Made by a program: the position numbers and the translations under genes. A stretch of DNA of 64,000 nucleotides from Aquimarina atlantica (GTDB lineage Bacteria; Bacteroidota; Bacteroidia; Flavobacteriales; Flavobacteriaceae): contig NZ_AQRA01000001.1 of the NCBI RefSeq assembly GCF_000626715.1, forward strand, positions 434,001-498,000. The letters are read 5' to 3'. Of this stretch, positions 45,770-57,200 are shown piece by piece. Position 1 is the stretch's first letter. The number at the start of each line of letters is the position of its first letter. A model generated the notes under the pieces. The model was not told where the DNA came from, ran no database searches, and worked only from the letters and a program-made list of their open reading frames with translations.

Positions 45770-46330
45770 ATGAAGAAAATTTTAATTAAAAATATGGTAT
45801 GTAACCGGTGTAAAACCGTATTAAAACAAGAGTTTGAAAATGCCAAAATTCTTTTTGAAACAATAGAATTGGGAGAGATCGTTTTTAGCAATATTGATAG
45901 TGCTGGATTTGAAAAAGTAAATGAGATTGTTACCCGCAATGGTTTCGAGATTATAGACGATGAAATAGCTTTTATTGTCGAACAAGTGAAATCTTGTTTG
46001 ATAAATGAATTGTCAAAAGAAAATATGTTAAATGAAAATCTATCTGGTCTTATTTCAAAACATATACATAAGGACTATTCTGTGGTAAGTAAATTGTTTA
46101 GTAGTAATGAGGGATTGACTATAGAAAAATATTTTATTCGTCTTAAAATTGAAAAAGCGAAAGAATACATCCAAATGGGAAATTTGAGTTTTTCTGAAAT
46201 AGCATATGCACTAAATTATAAAAGCGGAAGTCATTTGGCAAAACAATTTAAAACGATTACTGGGATATCTATGAGTAATTTTAAAAACCTACAATCGTGG
46301 GACCGTCAACCTCTAGACAAAATTATATAA
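45770..46330 (+). CDS. AraC-type regulator with N-terminal HMA-like metal-binding motif
   Basis: A 186-residue protein. Residues 1-75 read as a small HMA-like ferredoxin fold, with MVCNRC (C11, C14) in the metal-loop position and FEKVNEIVTRNGFEIID as the second half. Residues about 95-186 form an AraC helix-turn-helix domain: YFIRLKIEKAKEYIQMGN, FSEIAYALNYKSGSHLAKQFK and TGISMSNFK. A further cysteine is C82. The arrangement suggests direct Cu(I) sensing by a one-component activator. It lies inside the copper island between the DUF3347 gene and copA, and is probably its regulator. DNA target and metal are inferred. Confidence 0.82.
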   Translation: MKKILIKNMVCNRCKTVLKQEFENAKILFETIELGEIVFSNIDSAGFEKVNEIVTRNGFEIIDDEIAFIVEQVKSCLINELSKENMLNENLSGLISKHIHKDYSVVSKLFSSNEGLTIEKYFIRLKIEKAKEYIQMGNLSFSEIAYALNYKSGSHLAKQFKTITGISMSNFKNLQSWDRQPLDKII

Positions 46331-46407
46331 AAAGAAACCATAATTATCAAATTAAAAGAGATGTGAACTCAATAATTTTGAAGATCAAACAACAATAAAT
46401 ATAGCAG

Positions 46408-48909
46408 ATGAAACACATATATAACATATCCGGGATGACCTGCAACGGCTGTAGAGGCCATGTAGAGCACATACTTGATACTATGGATGGTGTGATCAGT
46501 GTGTCTGTTGATCTTGAAAAAGCAGAAGCAATTATTGAGACAGAAAAACACATTTCTTTAGCTGTTTTTCAAGAAAGATTAGCACAAGAAGGAGGACGTT
46601 ATGGTATCCATCTTCCTGGGATGCAAGATCACAATGATAAACCAAAACAGGTTAAACCTATAGGAAAAGGTACTGGCGTTTTTTATTGTCCTATGCATTG
46701 CGAAGGAGATAAAACATATACTACATTACAAGATTGCCCCGTATGTGGGATGGATCTGGTAGAAGAAGTAAATTTATATACAGTTACTACAGAACAATAT
46801 AGCTGCCCGATGCATCCAGAGGTAATTAAAGATGCTCCGGGATCCTGTTCCATCTGTGGTATGGATCTAATATTAATACAACCAGATATTTCTGAAGAAG
46901 AGAAAAATTATAAAAAATTACTAAAGAAATTTTGGGTTGCTGTACTATTCACGGTTCCTATTTTTATAATAGCGATGTCTGATATGTTTTCGGGTAACCC
47001 ACTTAATGATATTTTAGAGTTAAAATACTGGAACTGGATTCAGTTTGTACTTTCTGTTCCTGTGGTGTTTTATGCTACCTGGATGTTTTTTGAACGTGCC
47101 TTTCGTTCTATAAAAATTTGGAACCTTAATATGTTTACTCTTATTGGTGTTGGTGCTGGTGTTGCATGGTTATTTAGTGTTTTAGCAATACTTTTTCCTG
47201 ATTTTTTTCCAGATCAGTTTAAAACAGAGTCAGGAACAGTACATGTTTATTTTGAAGCAACCACTGTTATCTTAACACTTGTACTTATGGGACAAGTATT
47301 AGAATCACGGGCGCATAGCAAAACAAATTCTGCAATAAAGGAACTACTAAAACTTGTACCTAATAAAGCAATACGTGTTGTAAAAGGCATAGAAGAAGAA
47401 ATTTCTATAGACCAGATAGAAGTGAAGGATATCCTACGTGTAAAACCCGGAGAAAAAATCCCTGTAGATGGATCAATTTTTAAGGGACAAACATCTGTAG
47501 ATGAGTCAATGATTACGGGAGAACCAATACCGGTAGATAAAACCGAAGGAGACCATGTAAGTAGTGGGACAATTAACGGAAATCACTCCTTTTTATTGAA
47601 AGCAGAAAAAGTGGGAGCCGATACGTTGCTATCAAAGATTATACATATGGTGAATGATGCAAGTCGTAGTCGTGCACCTATCCAAAAGTTAGCAGATACG
47701 GTTTCGGGATATTTTGTCCCTATAGTAGTCATTATAGCGCTACTTACATTTGCTGTTTGGGCGTTTTATGGTCCCGATCCCGCTTATGTGTATGCATTTG
47801 TAAATGCAATTGCTGTACTTATAATTGCCTGCCCTTGTGCTTTAGGGCTTGCTACACCTATGTCTGTAATGGTCGGAATTGGAAAAGGAGCCCAAAATGG
47901 TGTGCTTATTAAAAAGGCAGAAGCACTCGAAGCTATGAACAAAGTTGATACACTTATTGTAGATAAGACAGGAACCATAACCGAAGGAAAACCTACTGTT
48001 GAAGACGTAGTGCCTTTTGGAGATCGATTTGGTAAAGAAGAAATTCTTCAATATATCATCTCTCTTAATAATTTGAGCGAACATCCATTGGCTCGAGCAA
48101 CAGTAAAGTATGGAAAAGAACAGCATATCGAATTATTAGATGTAACCGAATTTAAGGCAGTAACCGGAAAAGGAGTAGAAGGAAACATTAGAAACCTAAA
48201 AGTGAAATTGGGTAATGAAAAAATGTTGGAATACGCTAATATACCTATTTCAGATAAACTTAAAAAACAAGCTGAATCTTATCAAAGAAAAGGAAAAACA
48301 GTGTCTTATTTATCTATTGATCGGGATATAGCAGGTTGTATAGTTATAGGAGATAAAATTAAAGAAACTAGTAGTAAAACCATTAAGCAACTACAGGATA
48401 GAGGAATAGAAGTTATTATGCTTACTGGGGATAATTATAATACTGCCTATGCCGTAGCTAATGAACTCAATCTCGCTAATTTTAAAGCAGAGATGTTACC
48501 TCAAGATAAACTCAGTGAGGTCGAAAAATTACAAAATAGCGGGAGAGTGGTTGCAATGGCAGGGGATGGTATAAATGATGCCCCGGCTCTAGCAAAAAGT
48601 GATGTTGGTATTGCAATGGGTACAGGTACCGATGTCGCAATAGAGAGTGCAACTATTACATTGGTAAAAGGAGATTTGCAAGGTATTGTGAAAGCAAAAA
48701 AATTAAGTGATAAAGTAATGAAGAATATCAAACAGAATCTTTTCTTCGCACTTATTTATAACGTATTAGGGGTACCTATTGCCGCCGGAGTACTTTTTCC
48801 TTTTTTCGGGATTTTGTTGTCTCCTATGATTGCAGCTTTGGCAATGAGTTTTAGCTCTGTATCAGTAATAACCAATGCTTTACGATTAAAAACAATACAT
48901 ATTAAATAG
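46408..48909 (+). CDS. copA: Copper-translocating P1B-type ATPase CopA
   Basis: An 833-residue pump. It has an N-terminal HMA domain with CNGC (C12-C15), then two heavy-metal-binding zinc-ribbon-like motifs: YCPMHCEG...CPVCGMDL (about 93-118) and YSCPMHPE...CSICGMDL (about 131-157). The membrane core has the metal-site CPC in [13 protein letters not shown] (about residue 475). The catalytic domain has TGEP (about 370), DKTGT with phospho-acceptor near D519, SEHPLARA and GDGINDAPA (about 719). It exports Cu(I) from the cytosol. It lies 77 bases after the AraC-type regulator and 2 bases before the PepSY gene. Confidence 0.96.
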   Translation: MKHIYNISGMTCNGCRGHVEHILDTMDGVISVSVDLEKAEAIIETEKHISLAVFQERLAQEGGRYGIHLPGMQDHNDKPKQVKPIGKGTGVFYCPMHCEGDKTYTTLQDCPVCGMDLVEEVNLYTVTTEQYSCPMHPEVIKDAPGSCSICGMDLILIQPDISEEEKNYKKLLKKFWVAVLFTVPIFIIAMSDMFSGNPLNDILELKYWNWIQFVLSVPVVFYATWMFFERAFRSIKIWNLNMFTLIGVGAGVAWLFSVLAILFPDFFPDQFKTESGTVHVYFEATTVILTLVLMGQVLESRAHSKTNSAIKELLKLVPNKAIRVVKGIEEEISIDQIEVKDILRVKPGEKIPVDGSIFKGQTSVDESMITGEPIPVDKTEGDHVSSGTINGNHSFLLKAEKVGADTLLSKIIHMVNDASRSRAPIQKLADTVSGYFVPIVVIIALLTFAVWAFYGPDPAYVYAFVNAIAVLIIACPCALGLATPMSVMVGIGKGAQNGVLIKKAEALEAMNKVDTLIVDKTGTITEGKPTVEDVVPFGDRFGKEEILQYIISLNNLSEHPLARATVKYGKEQHIELLDVTEFKAVTGKGVEGNIRNLKVKLGNEKMLEYANIPISDKLKKQAESYQRKGKTVSYLSIDRDIAGCIVIGDKIKETSSKTIKQLQDRGIEVIMLTGDNYNTAYAVANELNLANFKAEMLPQDKLSEVEKLQNSGRVVAMAGDGINDAPALAKSDVGIAMGTGTDVAIESATITLVKGDLQGIVKAKKLSDKVMKNIKQNLFFALIYNVLGVPIAAGVLFPFFGILLSPMIAALAMSFSSVSVITNALRLKTIHIK

Positions 48910-48911
48910 AT

Positions 48912-49625
48912 ATGGTAAAAAGACAAACAGCAATAAAAATTAGAAAAGCACATCGGTATTTAGGCCTTTTTTTAGGAATTCAGTTTTTGCTATGGACGGT
49001 TAGTGGTTTATACTTTAGTTGGACAAATATTGATGATATTCATGGTGATCAATTTAAAAATGAAAATATTGATGTTATATCCTTTAAAGATTTAATAAGA
49101 CCTTCTCAAATAGAAACAAATGACCCGATACAATCACTAGAACTTAGAGAGGTTGCCGGGCAACCCTATTATTGGATAAATGATAAGCAACTTTTTAACG
49201 CAAATACAGGAGTGCCAAAACCTGAAATTACTTCTTCTGAAGCTTTAAAAATTGCTGAAAAAAATATGTCGTCAGAATTAAAAGTAATTGGTATAGAAAA
49301 AATAGAAAAAGTAGGCAATCATCATGAATATCGTGAAAGACCACTACCAGCCTATGTTGTTTCTTATGAACACTCTCAAAACGTAAAAGCATACATTTCG
49401 ATAAAAGATGGAAGTTTTCAAAGAGTAAGACATCGATCGTGGCGTTGGTTTGATTTTCTTTGGATGACTCATACCATGGATTATGAAGGAAGAGATAATT
49501 TTAATACAATTATTCTTAGAGTCTTCTCTCTATTAGGATTAATAACGGTACTAAGTGGATTTACATTATGGTTTGTATCCTCACCAACCGTTAGAAAAAT
49601 AAAAAAAAATAAGCGTCATGAATAA
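48912..49625 (+). CDS. PepSY-domain membrane protein
   Basis: A 237-residue protein with membrane segments at about 17-37 (YLGLFLGIQFLLWTVSGLYF) and 205-228. Between them lies a PepSY-like periplasmic part, with ITSSEALKIAEKNM and AYVVSYEHSQNVKAYISIKDGSFQRVRHRSWRWFDFLW in consecutive conserved blocks. The MTHTMDYEGRDNFN stretch recurs in PepSY-TM proteins linked to copper and iron genes. It may handle electrons or metal at the membrane. It overlaps the cusB gene by 8 bases. Confidence 0.85.
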   Translation: MVKRQTAIKIRKAHRYLGLFLGIQFLLWTVSGLYFSWTNIDDIHGDQFKNENIDVISFKDLIRPSQIETNDPIQSLELREVAGQPYYWINDKQLFNANTGVPKPEITSSEALKIAEKNMSSELKVIGIEKIEKVGNHHEYRERPLPAYVVSYEHSQNVKAYISIKDGSFQRVRHRSWRWFDFLWMTHTMDYEGRDNFNTIILRVFSLLGLITVLSGFTLWFVSSPTVRKIKKNKRHE

Positions 49626-51336
49626 GAACATTATATATATAGGTATCGCAGTTCTTGTTGGACTATTAGGAGGTTACTTTATATTTGGGAGTAACAATTC
49701 TAGTCAACCCAGTCACAATAATCATCAGGAAGAAGCTACAGCAGATCAAATGTGGACTTGCTCGATGCATCCGCAAATTATGCAGGAAGAACCCGGTGAT
49801 TGTCCAATATGCGGTATGGATCTAATCCCTGCAGAAACTAGTACAGATGGGCTATCTGCCGATCAATTTAAAATGACAGAAAATGCTATGGCATTAGCAA
49901 ATATCCAAACTACTAGCATCAGCGATCTAGTAACAGGTGATGAAAAAGGAATTACATTATCTGGAAAAATAATGGAAAATGAGGAAGCAAATGCAATACA
50001 GGCTAGTTATTTTGATGGCAGAATCGAACGATTAAATGTTAATTATAAAGGACAAGAAGTTAGAAAAGGGCAAAAATTAGCAACTATTTATGCGCCTGAT
50101 CTTGTCGCAGCACAACAAGAACTTATTACAGCAGTATCACTTAAAGAATCTCAACCAATACTGTATAAAGCCGTTCGTAATAAATTGAAGCTATGGAAAC
50201 TTTCAGACAACCAAATCAACGCTATAGAATCTTCTGGTAAGGTTCAGGAAAATTTTGCTATTTATGCAACTGTTTCGGGTACCGTTTCAGAAGTAATGAG
50301 TGCAGAAGGTGACTATATAAAACAAGGACAACCTATTTTAAAAGTAAGTAACCTTAGTACGGTTTGGGCAGAATTTGATGTATATGAAAACCAAATTGCG
50401 CAATTTAAAAAAGGACAACAAATCAATATTACTACCACAGCCTATCCTGATAAAAAATTTGAAGGCACAATTTCTTTTATAGATCCAATTTTAAATGCTA
50501 AAACAAGAACCGTTACAATAAGAACTAATCTTAATAATCGTGACCACCTTTTTAAACCGGGAATGTTTGTAACTGGTAGTGTGGCAAGTAAAACTAAAAT
50601 GAAAGAGCAACTTGTAATTCCGGCAAGTGCTGTGTTATGGACAGGTAAGCGTTCTGTGGTATATATAAAAGCAAGTGCAACCGAACCCATTTTTGAAATG
50701 AGAGAAGTAGTATTAGGAAGTGCTACAGGAAATACATATACCATCTTAAATGGACTTAATGATGGTGATGAAATCGTAACTAATGGAGCGTTTACCGTTG
50801 ATGCAGCTGCACAATTACAGGGTAAAAAATCAATGATGAACAAAGAAGGAGGGAAGACTATGACTGGTCATGAAGGACATGTAGGAATGCAAATGGAAGT
50901 ATCAAAGTCATTTCAGAAAGATTTTTTGCCAGCCTTTATACCATACTTACAAATGAAAGATGCATTTGTAGACTCTAATGCTTCTCAGGTTTCTATTGCT
51001 GCAAAAGCGACAAATAAAATTTTAAAAGCAATCAAAACTTCAAACCTGAGTACCATAGAAAAAACTCATCTTACTAAGAGTATTAGCATATTAGATCACC
51101 TTGCTAATGCTAAAGAATTAGAAAAACAAAGAATCCATTTTGTATCATTAAATGAGAATGTAGTAGCATTAATATCTAACTTTACTGAATTAAATACCGA
51201 AATATATGTACAAAAATGCCCAATGGCTAATACCAATAAAGGAGCTATTTGGATAAGTAAGGAAAAAGAAATTCGTAATCCTTATTTTGGTGATGCAATG
51301 CTAACCTGTGGCAGTGTTATTGATACAATTAAATAG
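49618..51336 (+). CDS. CusB-type periplasmic adaptor with metal-binding motif and C-terminal DUF3347 domain
   Basis: A 572-residue protein with an N-terminal membrane anchor (IIYIGIAVLVGLLGGYFIFG). A heavy-metal-binding motif lies at about 45-70 (WTCSMHPQ...CPICGMDL). The adaptor core (about 100-400) has barrel-sandwich and beta-barrel parts (IYAPDLVAAQQEL, GTVSEVMSAEGDYIKQGQPI, AYPDKKFEGTISFIDP). A His/Met linker (GHEGHVGMQME) leads to a DUF3347 domain (about 430-570) ending CPMANTNKGAIW...NPYFGDAMLTCGSV, a paralogue of the 45160 protein. It links CusA and the TolC duct and carries its own metal chaperone domain. It is the last gene of the island. Confidence 0.92.
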   Translation: MNKNIIYIGIAVLVGLLGGYFIFGSNNSSQPSHNNHQEEATADQMWTCSMHPQIMQEEPGDCPICGMDLIPAETSTDGLSADQFKMTENAMALANIQTTSISDLVTGDEKGITLSGKIMENEEANAIQASYFDGRIERLNVNYKGQEVRKGQKLATIYAPDLVAAQQELITAVSLKESQPILYKAVRNKLKLWKLSDNQINAIESSGKVQENFAIYATVSGTVSEVMSAEGDYIKQGQPILKVSNLSTVWAEFDVYENQIAQFKKGQQINITTTAYPDKKFEGTISFIDPILNAKTRTVTIRTNLNNRDHLFKPGMFVTGSVASKTKMKEQLVIPASAVLWTGKRSVVYIKASATEPIFEMREVVLGSATGNTYTILNGLNDGDEIVTNGAFTVDAAAQLQGKKSMMNKEGGKTMTGHEGHVGMQMEVSKSFQKDFLPAFIPYLQMKDAFVDSNASQVSIAAKATNKILKAIKTSNLSTIEKTHLTKSISILDHLANAKELEKQRIHFVSLNENVVALISNFTELNTEIYVQKCPMANTNKGAIWISKEKEIRNPYFGDAMLTCGSVIDTIK

Positions 51337-51373
51337 AAGTAAGAAGAAGAAACATCATCTTTTAAGCATAGCA

Positions 51374-52102
51374 CTAATTTTTAATAGCATTGGTTAAATT
51401 ATGTTTATAAACATTACCGATAGGAATATCAACTCCTTTTATTTTTAAGCGGTTACCTTCAATCGTTTCTATTTTTTTTAGAGCAATTATATAGGAACGA
51501 TGTATTCTTAAAAATTGATTTTTTGGTAAAGTGTTTTCAAAATTAGTTAATCTGTCTAGTGATGTAATGGTCTTATTATCAGTATGTATTTTAACATAAC
51601 TTCCTAAACTTTCTAGATATAAAATACTATCTAATTGAATTTGATGGATTTTTTTGTCTCCTTTTATAAATATGCTATCATTTTGATTTACTGAAACGTT
51701 AGCATTTAGTGAAGATTGATTTTCAGGTCCTTTTTGCGTGCTCTCGATCATTTTCTTTTGATGTTGAGCTTTATTTATAGCTTTTAAAAACCGTTCAAAA
51801 CTAAATGGTTTTAAGAGGTAATCCAGAATATTTAATTCATAACCTTCAATAGCATATTCCTGATACGCCGTAGTGACAATAATTAAAGGAGGGTTACTTA
51901 GGGTACGTAAAAAATCCAACCCTTTAAGTTTTGGCATATTGATATCTAAAAAAATTAAATCTACCTGATTTTCATTTAAATAATTCATAGCCTCAAATGC
52001 AGAATAGCACTCCTTTACTACATTTAAGAAAGAAAGGTTGGTGCAATAGTTTTTTATCACTTTATGTGCCAAAGGCTCGTCATCTATTGTTATGCAGTTC
52101 AT
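51374..52102 (-). CDS. LytTR-family response regulator (module D)
   Basis: A 242-residue protein. The receiver domain has phospho-acceptor D53 (FLDINMPKLKG), VTTAYQEYA and LLKPFSFERF. The linker is longer than in B and C (about 118-140). The LytTR domain has YLESLGSYVKIHT, LRIHRSYIIAL and EGNRLKIKGVDIPIG. It overlaps the kinase gene by 4 bases and converges on the copper island. Confidence 0.95.
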   Translation of the reverse strand: MNCITIDDEPLAHKVIKNYCTNLSFLNVVKECYSAFEAMNYLNENQVDLIFLDINMPKLKGLDFLRTLSNPPLIIVTTAYQEYAIEGYELNILDYLLKPFSFERFLKAINKAQHQKKMIESTQKGPENQSSLNANVSVNQNDSIFIKGDKKIHQIQLDSILYLESLGSYVKIHTDNKTITSLDRLTNFENTLPKNQFLRIHRSYIIALKKIETIEGNRLKIKGVDIPIGNVYKHNLTNAIKN

Positions 52103-53139
52103 TCTAAATTTAATTTTAAATCAACAGTAAAAACGGTATTTTTTTTGTTAATTTTTAATTCATGAGCATTTGGATAAATTAAAGATAATCTTCTTTTTAC
52201 ATTTTCAAGACCAATTCCACCTTCATTTCCATTTTCTGTATCACTAAAATTATTTTCAACATACAGATGTACTAATTCTTCTGTTGTTTCTAGCTTAAAA
52301 TTTATAAATGCATTTTTTTCCATGTGATCAAAACCATGTTTAAATGCGTTTTCTAAAAACACAATTAAGATCATGGGCGCTATTTGTTTTGCTTCATTAT
52401 CTATATTCTTTTCGAAAGTAATAATTCCTCGATTATGATGTCGCATTTTTTGCAGTTCAATAAAATTTTCTAAATATGTTATTTCACCCCCAATAGAAAC
52501 TTTGGGTTCTTTGCAATCATAAATAGTATAGCGCATTATTTCTGATAATTTTAAAATTAATGATGGTGTTTTATCAGATTTCTCGAGAGAGAGTGCATAT
52601 AAATTATTTAATGTATTAAAGAAGAAATGCGGATTGATTTGATTTTTTAGTAAAGACAATTCTAAATGAAGACGATCATTTTCGATCTGATTTATTTTAG
52701 AAAGTTGAATAAACCATCTATAGGAAAGGTTTAATAATGTAGAAACCAATATGATAACTATCATACCAGTAATTCCATTTTCTGGTGCCATTTCCTGATA
52801 TGGTTGGTTAAACCAATAGTGATCCATTAAGGGCTCTCCATATCCTATTATATACCCCCAACCAATGATTACAATAAGAAGTAATACAACATAAATGAAA
52901 TATCGTTTTTTTACTAAATACCTGGGTATAATCCAATATATATTAACATAAACAGGAGGAGCTATTAACAAAAGAATACTTGTAGTGGCTTGAAGAAAAT
53001 AATTGGTGAAGAAAGATAGAGTAAATGCATTTTCTTCAGAAATAACAAAACTTAGTGTAACAATTAAAATGATACTGGATAATATTGAAACATGTATAAG
53101 AATGTTTTTTTTTCTGGTATCAAGTGTTTGAATTTTCAT
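52099..53139 (-). CDS. LytS/YehU-type sensor histidine kinase (module D)
   Basis: A 346-residue kinase with four hydrophobic segments in residues 12-145. The His_kinase domain has QINPHFFFNTLNN with phospho-acceptor H171. The HATPase_c domain has FLENAFKHGFD and GIGLENVKRRL. It is divergent from the module D transporter genes, with 225 bases between start codons that hold three direct repeats (53194-53248). Confidence 0.93.
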   Translation of the reverse strand: MKIQTLDTRKKNILIHVSILSSIILIVTLSFVISEENAFTLSFFTNYFLQATTSILLLIAPPVYVNIYWIIPRYLVKKRYFIYVVLLLIVIIGWGYIIGYGEPLMDHYWFNQPYQEMAPENGITGMIVIILVSTLLNLSYRWFIQLSKINQIENDRLHLELSLLKNQINPHFFFNTLNNLYALSLEKSDKTPSLILKLSEIMRYTIYDCKEPKVSIGGEITYLENFIELQKMRHHNRGIITFEKNIDNEAKQIAPMILIVFLENAFKHGFDHMEKNAFINFKLETTEELVHLYVENNFSDTENGNEGGIGLENVKRRLSLIYPNAHELKINKKNTVFTVDLKLNLE

Positions 53140-53193
53140 AATAATCTATTCTTGAAAATAAAAATATTAAAACTCTTAGAGTTCGACCATTTT

Positions 53194-53248
53194 AATTAAC
53201 GAACGGCTAGTTATCATCAACAAAAGTGCGTTTTTTATCAACGAACAG
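53194..53248 (+). promoter_or_regulatory. Three direct repeats, candidate LytTR operator of module D
   Basis: Three 13-base repeats start exactly 21 bases apart: AATTAACGAACGG (53194), CATCAACAAAAGT (53215) and TATCAACGAACAG (53236). The last two carry the CATCAAC/TATCAAC core seen before modules B and C. No clear -7 element is found 35 bases downstream, so the promoter position is open. Both the kinase gene (53139, minus) and the ATPase gene (53365, plus) could be targets. Confidence 0.55.
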
Positions 53249-53364
53249 CATTCATTAATAATAATACACTTTTTAACCATTTATATAAAGGAGTTGGTTA
53301 AAAAAAATTGATTTCTTCTTGCTCTTACTTTCTTTTTGTTTCCAACTTTATAAAACAATAGCTT

Positions 53365-54246
53365 ATGGAATTAGTAATCAAGAATTTAAGCAAAACATAT
53401 TCAAATGGAGTAAAAGCATTAGATAATCTTTCTCTCGAAATTTCTAACGGAATGTTTGGTTTGTTGGGCCCTAATGGAGCTGGGAAATCATCGCTTATGA
53501 GAACATTGGCCACTTTGCAAGAAGCGGATAGCGGTACTATGCATTTAGATGATATCAATATTCTCGAAAACCCAATTGAATTGCGAAAAGTATTAGGGTA
53601 TTTACCACAAGAATTTGGAGTATACCCAAAAATTACGGCAAAGCAATTACTAGATCATTTAGCAGTATTAAAGGGAATAACCAATAATAAAGAAAGAATA
53701 GAACTAGTGAATTTTTTATTACAAAAAGTAAATCTATATGAAAAAAGAAACAAAAGCGTAAAAGGTTTTTCTGGTGGGATGAAGCAAAGAATTGGTATTG
53801 CTCAGGCCTTAATTGGTAACCCAAAACTAATTATTGTTGATGAACCTACTGCAGGATTAGATCCTGGAGAAAGAAACAGATTTCATAACCTTCTCGCTGA
53901 TGTCGCAGAAGATGTTATTATTATTCTTTCTACACATATTGTAGAAGATGTAAGAGAATTATGCCAAAACATGGCAATCATGAATCAAGGAAAACTAATC
54001 TGTAAAGGTAGACCACAAGATGTAATCGATGAATTAAATGATAAAGTATGGCAGAAGTTAATTGAACGAAATGAACTCGAGGATTACAGTAATCAATATA
54101 TGATTATCTCTAATAAAATGGTAGGTGGTAAACCTTTAATTCATGTTTTAAGTGATATAAAACCAGGAGTAGGATTTACTTTGGTTTCCCCAACCTTAGA
54201 AGATGTGTTTTTTTCTAAAATTAATACTACCAGAGAAGTAATTTAA
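53365..54246 (+). CDS. ABC transporter ATP-binding protein (module D)
   Basis: A 293-residue ATPase. It has Walker A GPNGAGKSS (about 36-44), Q-loop LGYLPQEFG, signature FSGGMKQRIG, Walker B LIIVDEP with GLDPGE, and switch His in STHIVEDV. The accessory C-terminal domain is like those of B and C. It powers the permease-peptidase encoded 30 bases downstream. Its DNA is clearly more distant from B and C than those two are from each other. Confidence 0.95.
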   Translation: MELVIKNLSKTYSNGVKALDNLSLEISNGMFGLLGPNGAGKSSLMRTLATLQEADSGTMHLDDINILENPIELRKVLGYLPQEFGVYPKITAKQLLDHLAVLKGITNNKERIELVNFLLQKVNLYEKRNKSVKGFSGGMKQRIGIAQALIGNPKLIIVDEPTAGLDPGERNRFHNLLADVAEDVIIILSTHIVEDVRELCQNMAIMNQGKLICKGRPQDVIDELNDKVWQKLIERNELEDYSNQYMIISNKMVGGKPLIHVLSDIKPGVGFTLVSPTLEDVFFSKINTTREVI

Positions 54247-54276
54247 ATTGTATTAACCAACTTAAAACGTAACATT

Positions 54277-57200
54277 ATGTTTAAATCATTCCTTTTTAAA
54301 GAGATTACTACGGGAGTAAAAAGACCCATGATATATATATTCTTTTTCATATTTACAATAATTGCAACTATTGGAGTTATCAATGATAATATTGTATTTG
54401 GAGGAGCTATAGGAAACGTACTAAAAAATGCTCCTCATGTAATCACCATGTATGTCGCGAATATGTCAATTTTTGGATTGTTAATCGCTACGGCATATTT
54501 TAACAATGCGGCCTTGAGAGATTACCAAAATCATTTTGATGAAATTCTTTTTAGCACACCCATTGATAAAGCTAGTTATTTTTTTGGTCGCTTTTTTGGA
54601 GCACTTTTTTTGTCTACAATCCCGCTATTAGGTGTGTTTTTGGGGTTTTTAATTGGGTCTGATATAGGTCCCGAATCAGGGATGATAAATGCCGATAGAG
54701 TAGGAGACCTTCAATTAAGTTTTTTTATAAATAATTATTTTTTATATGTATTACCCAATATGTTTGTTTCGGGAGCTATTATTTATGCTGTAGCTCTAAA
54801 ATGGAAAAGTACAATTATATCTTTTATCGCTACAATTATCATTATTATCGGGTATTTAGTGGCAGGGACATTCTTAACCGATATTAGTACAGAATACTTA
54901 GCTGCACTCACAGATATTTTGGGGATTAGAGCATATCAAATAGATTCTAAATATTTTACGAGTATTGAAAAAAACACAAATGTTATATCTGCAAGTGGGT
55001 GGTTATTTATAAATAGAATCCTTTGGGTAATTATAGGGCTTGTTATTACCATTAGTTCATATGTGTCTTTTTCATTTGTTCAGAAGAATAAAAAAACAAA
55101 AAAAGAAAAGAAAGTAAGCAAAAAAGATACAGCTACAAAAATTTATAGCCTTCCAAAAGTACAAAGTAGCTTTAATTTTACGACTTCAAAAAAGCAGTTT
55201 ATTAGTTTTTTTAAAATAAACTTTTATACCATTTTAAAAAGTAACACTTTTAAAATAATGCTTATCGCTGGAGCGTTACTCCTGGTCAATAAATTACTAA
55301 ACGGGTTTGATTTTTATGGTGTTAAGTCATACCCTGTCACTTACAAAACCTTAGATTTTAGTCGACCAGTAAGTACAGTTTTTGGTATGATAATGCTAGT
55401 TTTTTTTAGTGGAGAATTGGTATGGAGAGAACGATCAAGTAATATTAGTGGAGTTATTGATGGATCACCGCACAGTTCAATCGTTTTGCTTCTTGCCAAA
55501 ATTACTTCATTAATAGTAATTAATGTTGTATTTGATGTATTTCTTATTTTGATTTCTATTGGTTATCAATTATTAAGCGGGTATACTAGCCCGGATATTG
55601 ATATCTATCTATTAGATTTTATTTACTCTGGGTTATCAATGTACATGATATGGTCTTGTATTTTGGTTTTTATACAAATCATTATAAATAATAAATACAT
55701 AGGTTATTTCTTTTCAGTAATACTTCTTTTCTTGTTTGAGTTTGTTATTGTAGATACTTTGGAAATAGAATCTTATATGTTAAACCTTGGTTTTACGCCT
55801 GATTATCAATATTCTGATATGAATGGTTTTAGTGCAGCACTACTTTCAAAAAACTGGTTTAGTCTTTATTGGATATTGTTTGGATTATTACTTGTTACCA
55901 TTGGAAGTTTGTTATGGATACGTGGTTCTATAAAGGGAATTAAAGATAGAATTAAGTCTGCCAAAAAACATTTTACAAAGAAACATGCATTGACTTTAAT
56001 TACAATTTTTCATTTATTTCTCTTTACTTCATGTTTTGTTTACTACAATACACAAGTAGTAAACTCTTATAAGTCTGCCAACGAAATAGAATTTATGCAG
56101 GTCTCTTATGAGAAGATGTACAAAAAATTTGAAAATATCCCGCAACCCCAATTTGGTGATGTTACCTACGAGGTAGATATATATCCCGAGGAACGTAATT
56201 TACTTGCTAAAACTCATATAGCCTTGTTAAACAAGACAAATGAGGCAATAGATGTCTTGCATTATTCTATTTCACGTTACTATGCAACAGAAAAATGGGA
56301 TATTACTTTAAAGATTCCGGATTCAAAATTAGTTTTTGAAGATAAAGAATTAGGATATCTAATATATAAACTGGATACTCCGTTACAACCCGGTTCTAAA
56401 ATGAATATTGTTATTGATGCTGTGTATAAAAGTAAGGGGTTCGAAAACAAAGTTTCTAATTTACGTGTGGCAAAAAACGGAACTTTTATCGAATGTGCTT
56501 ATATATTACCTACAATTGGATATGATGAAAATAATGAGCTCATGGATCAAAATGACAGAAAGAAATATAATCTTCCTATAAGAAAAAAAATGGCACGATT
56601 GGATGCTAATGATGATAATAACATTAAGCAAAATTATTTTACAGAAGGAGAATCTGATTGGGTAAATGTTGAAACGATTATTTCGACATCAAACGACCAA
56701 ATAGCTATTGCTCCGGGAACATTAATAAAAGAATGGAAAGCTAACGGACGCTCATATTTTAAGTATAAAAATGACCACAGCTCTTTAAACTTTGTCAATT
56801 TTATGTCTGCAGAGTATGAAGTATCTCGCAAAAAGTGGAATGGTATTGATATCGAAGTATATTATCATAAAGATCATGATTATAATATTGATATGATGCT
56901 AGATGCTATAGAGGAATCATTAAAGTATTATACCAAAAACTTTGGACCTTATGTTCATAACCAGGCCAGAATTATAGAGATACCAAGGTATTACAACTTT
57001 GCACAGGCATTTCCTGGTACAATGCCTTATACTGAAGGAGGTGGATTTACAACAGATCTGTCAAACCAAAATGATAACAATGTTATTGAAGCTATCATAG
57101 CCCACGAAATGGCACACCAATATTGGGCACATCAGGTAGTGGGTGCAAATATGCAGGGAGCTACTATGTTATCTGAAAGTTTTTCAGAGTATGCCGCATT

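Noticed and set aside
39660..51336. Copper island as a recently transferred element
   Set aside because: No integrase, flanking repeats or tRNA site were seen, and base composition and codon use look like the neighbours by eye, so transfer is not supported from this sequence.
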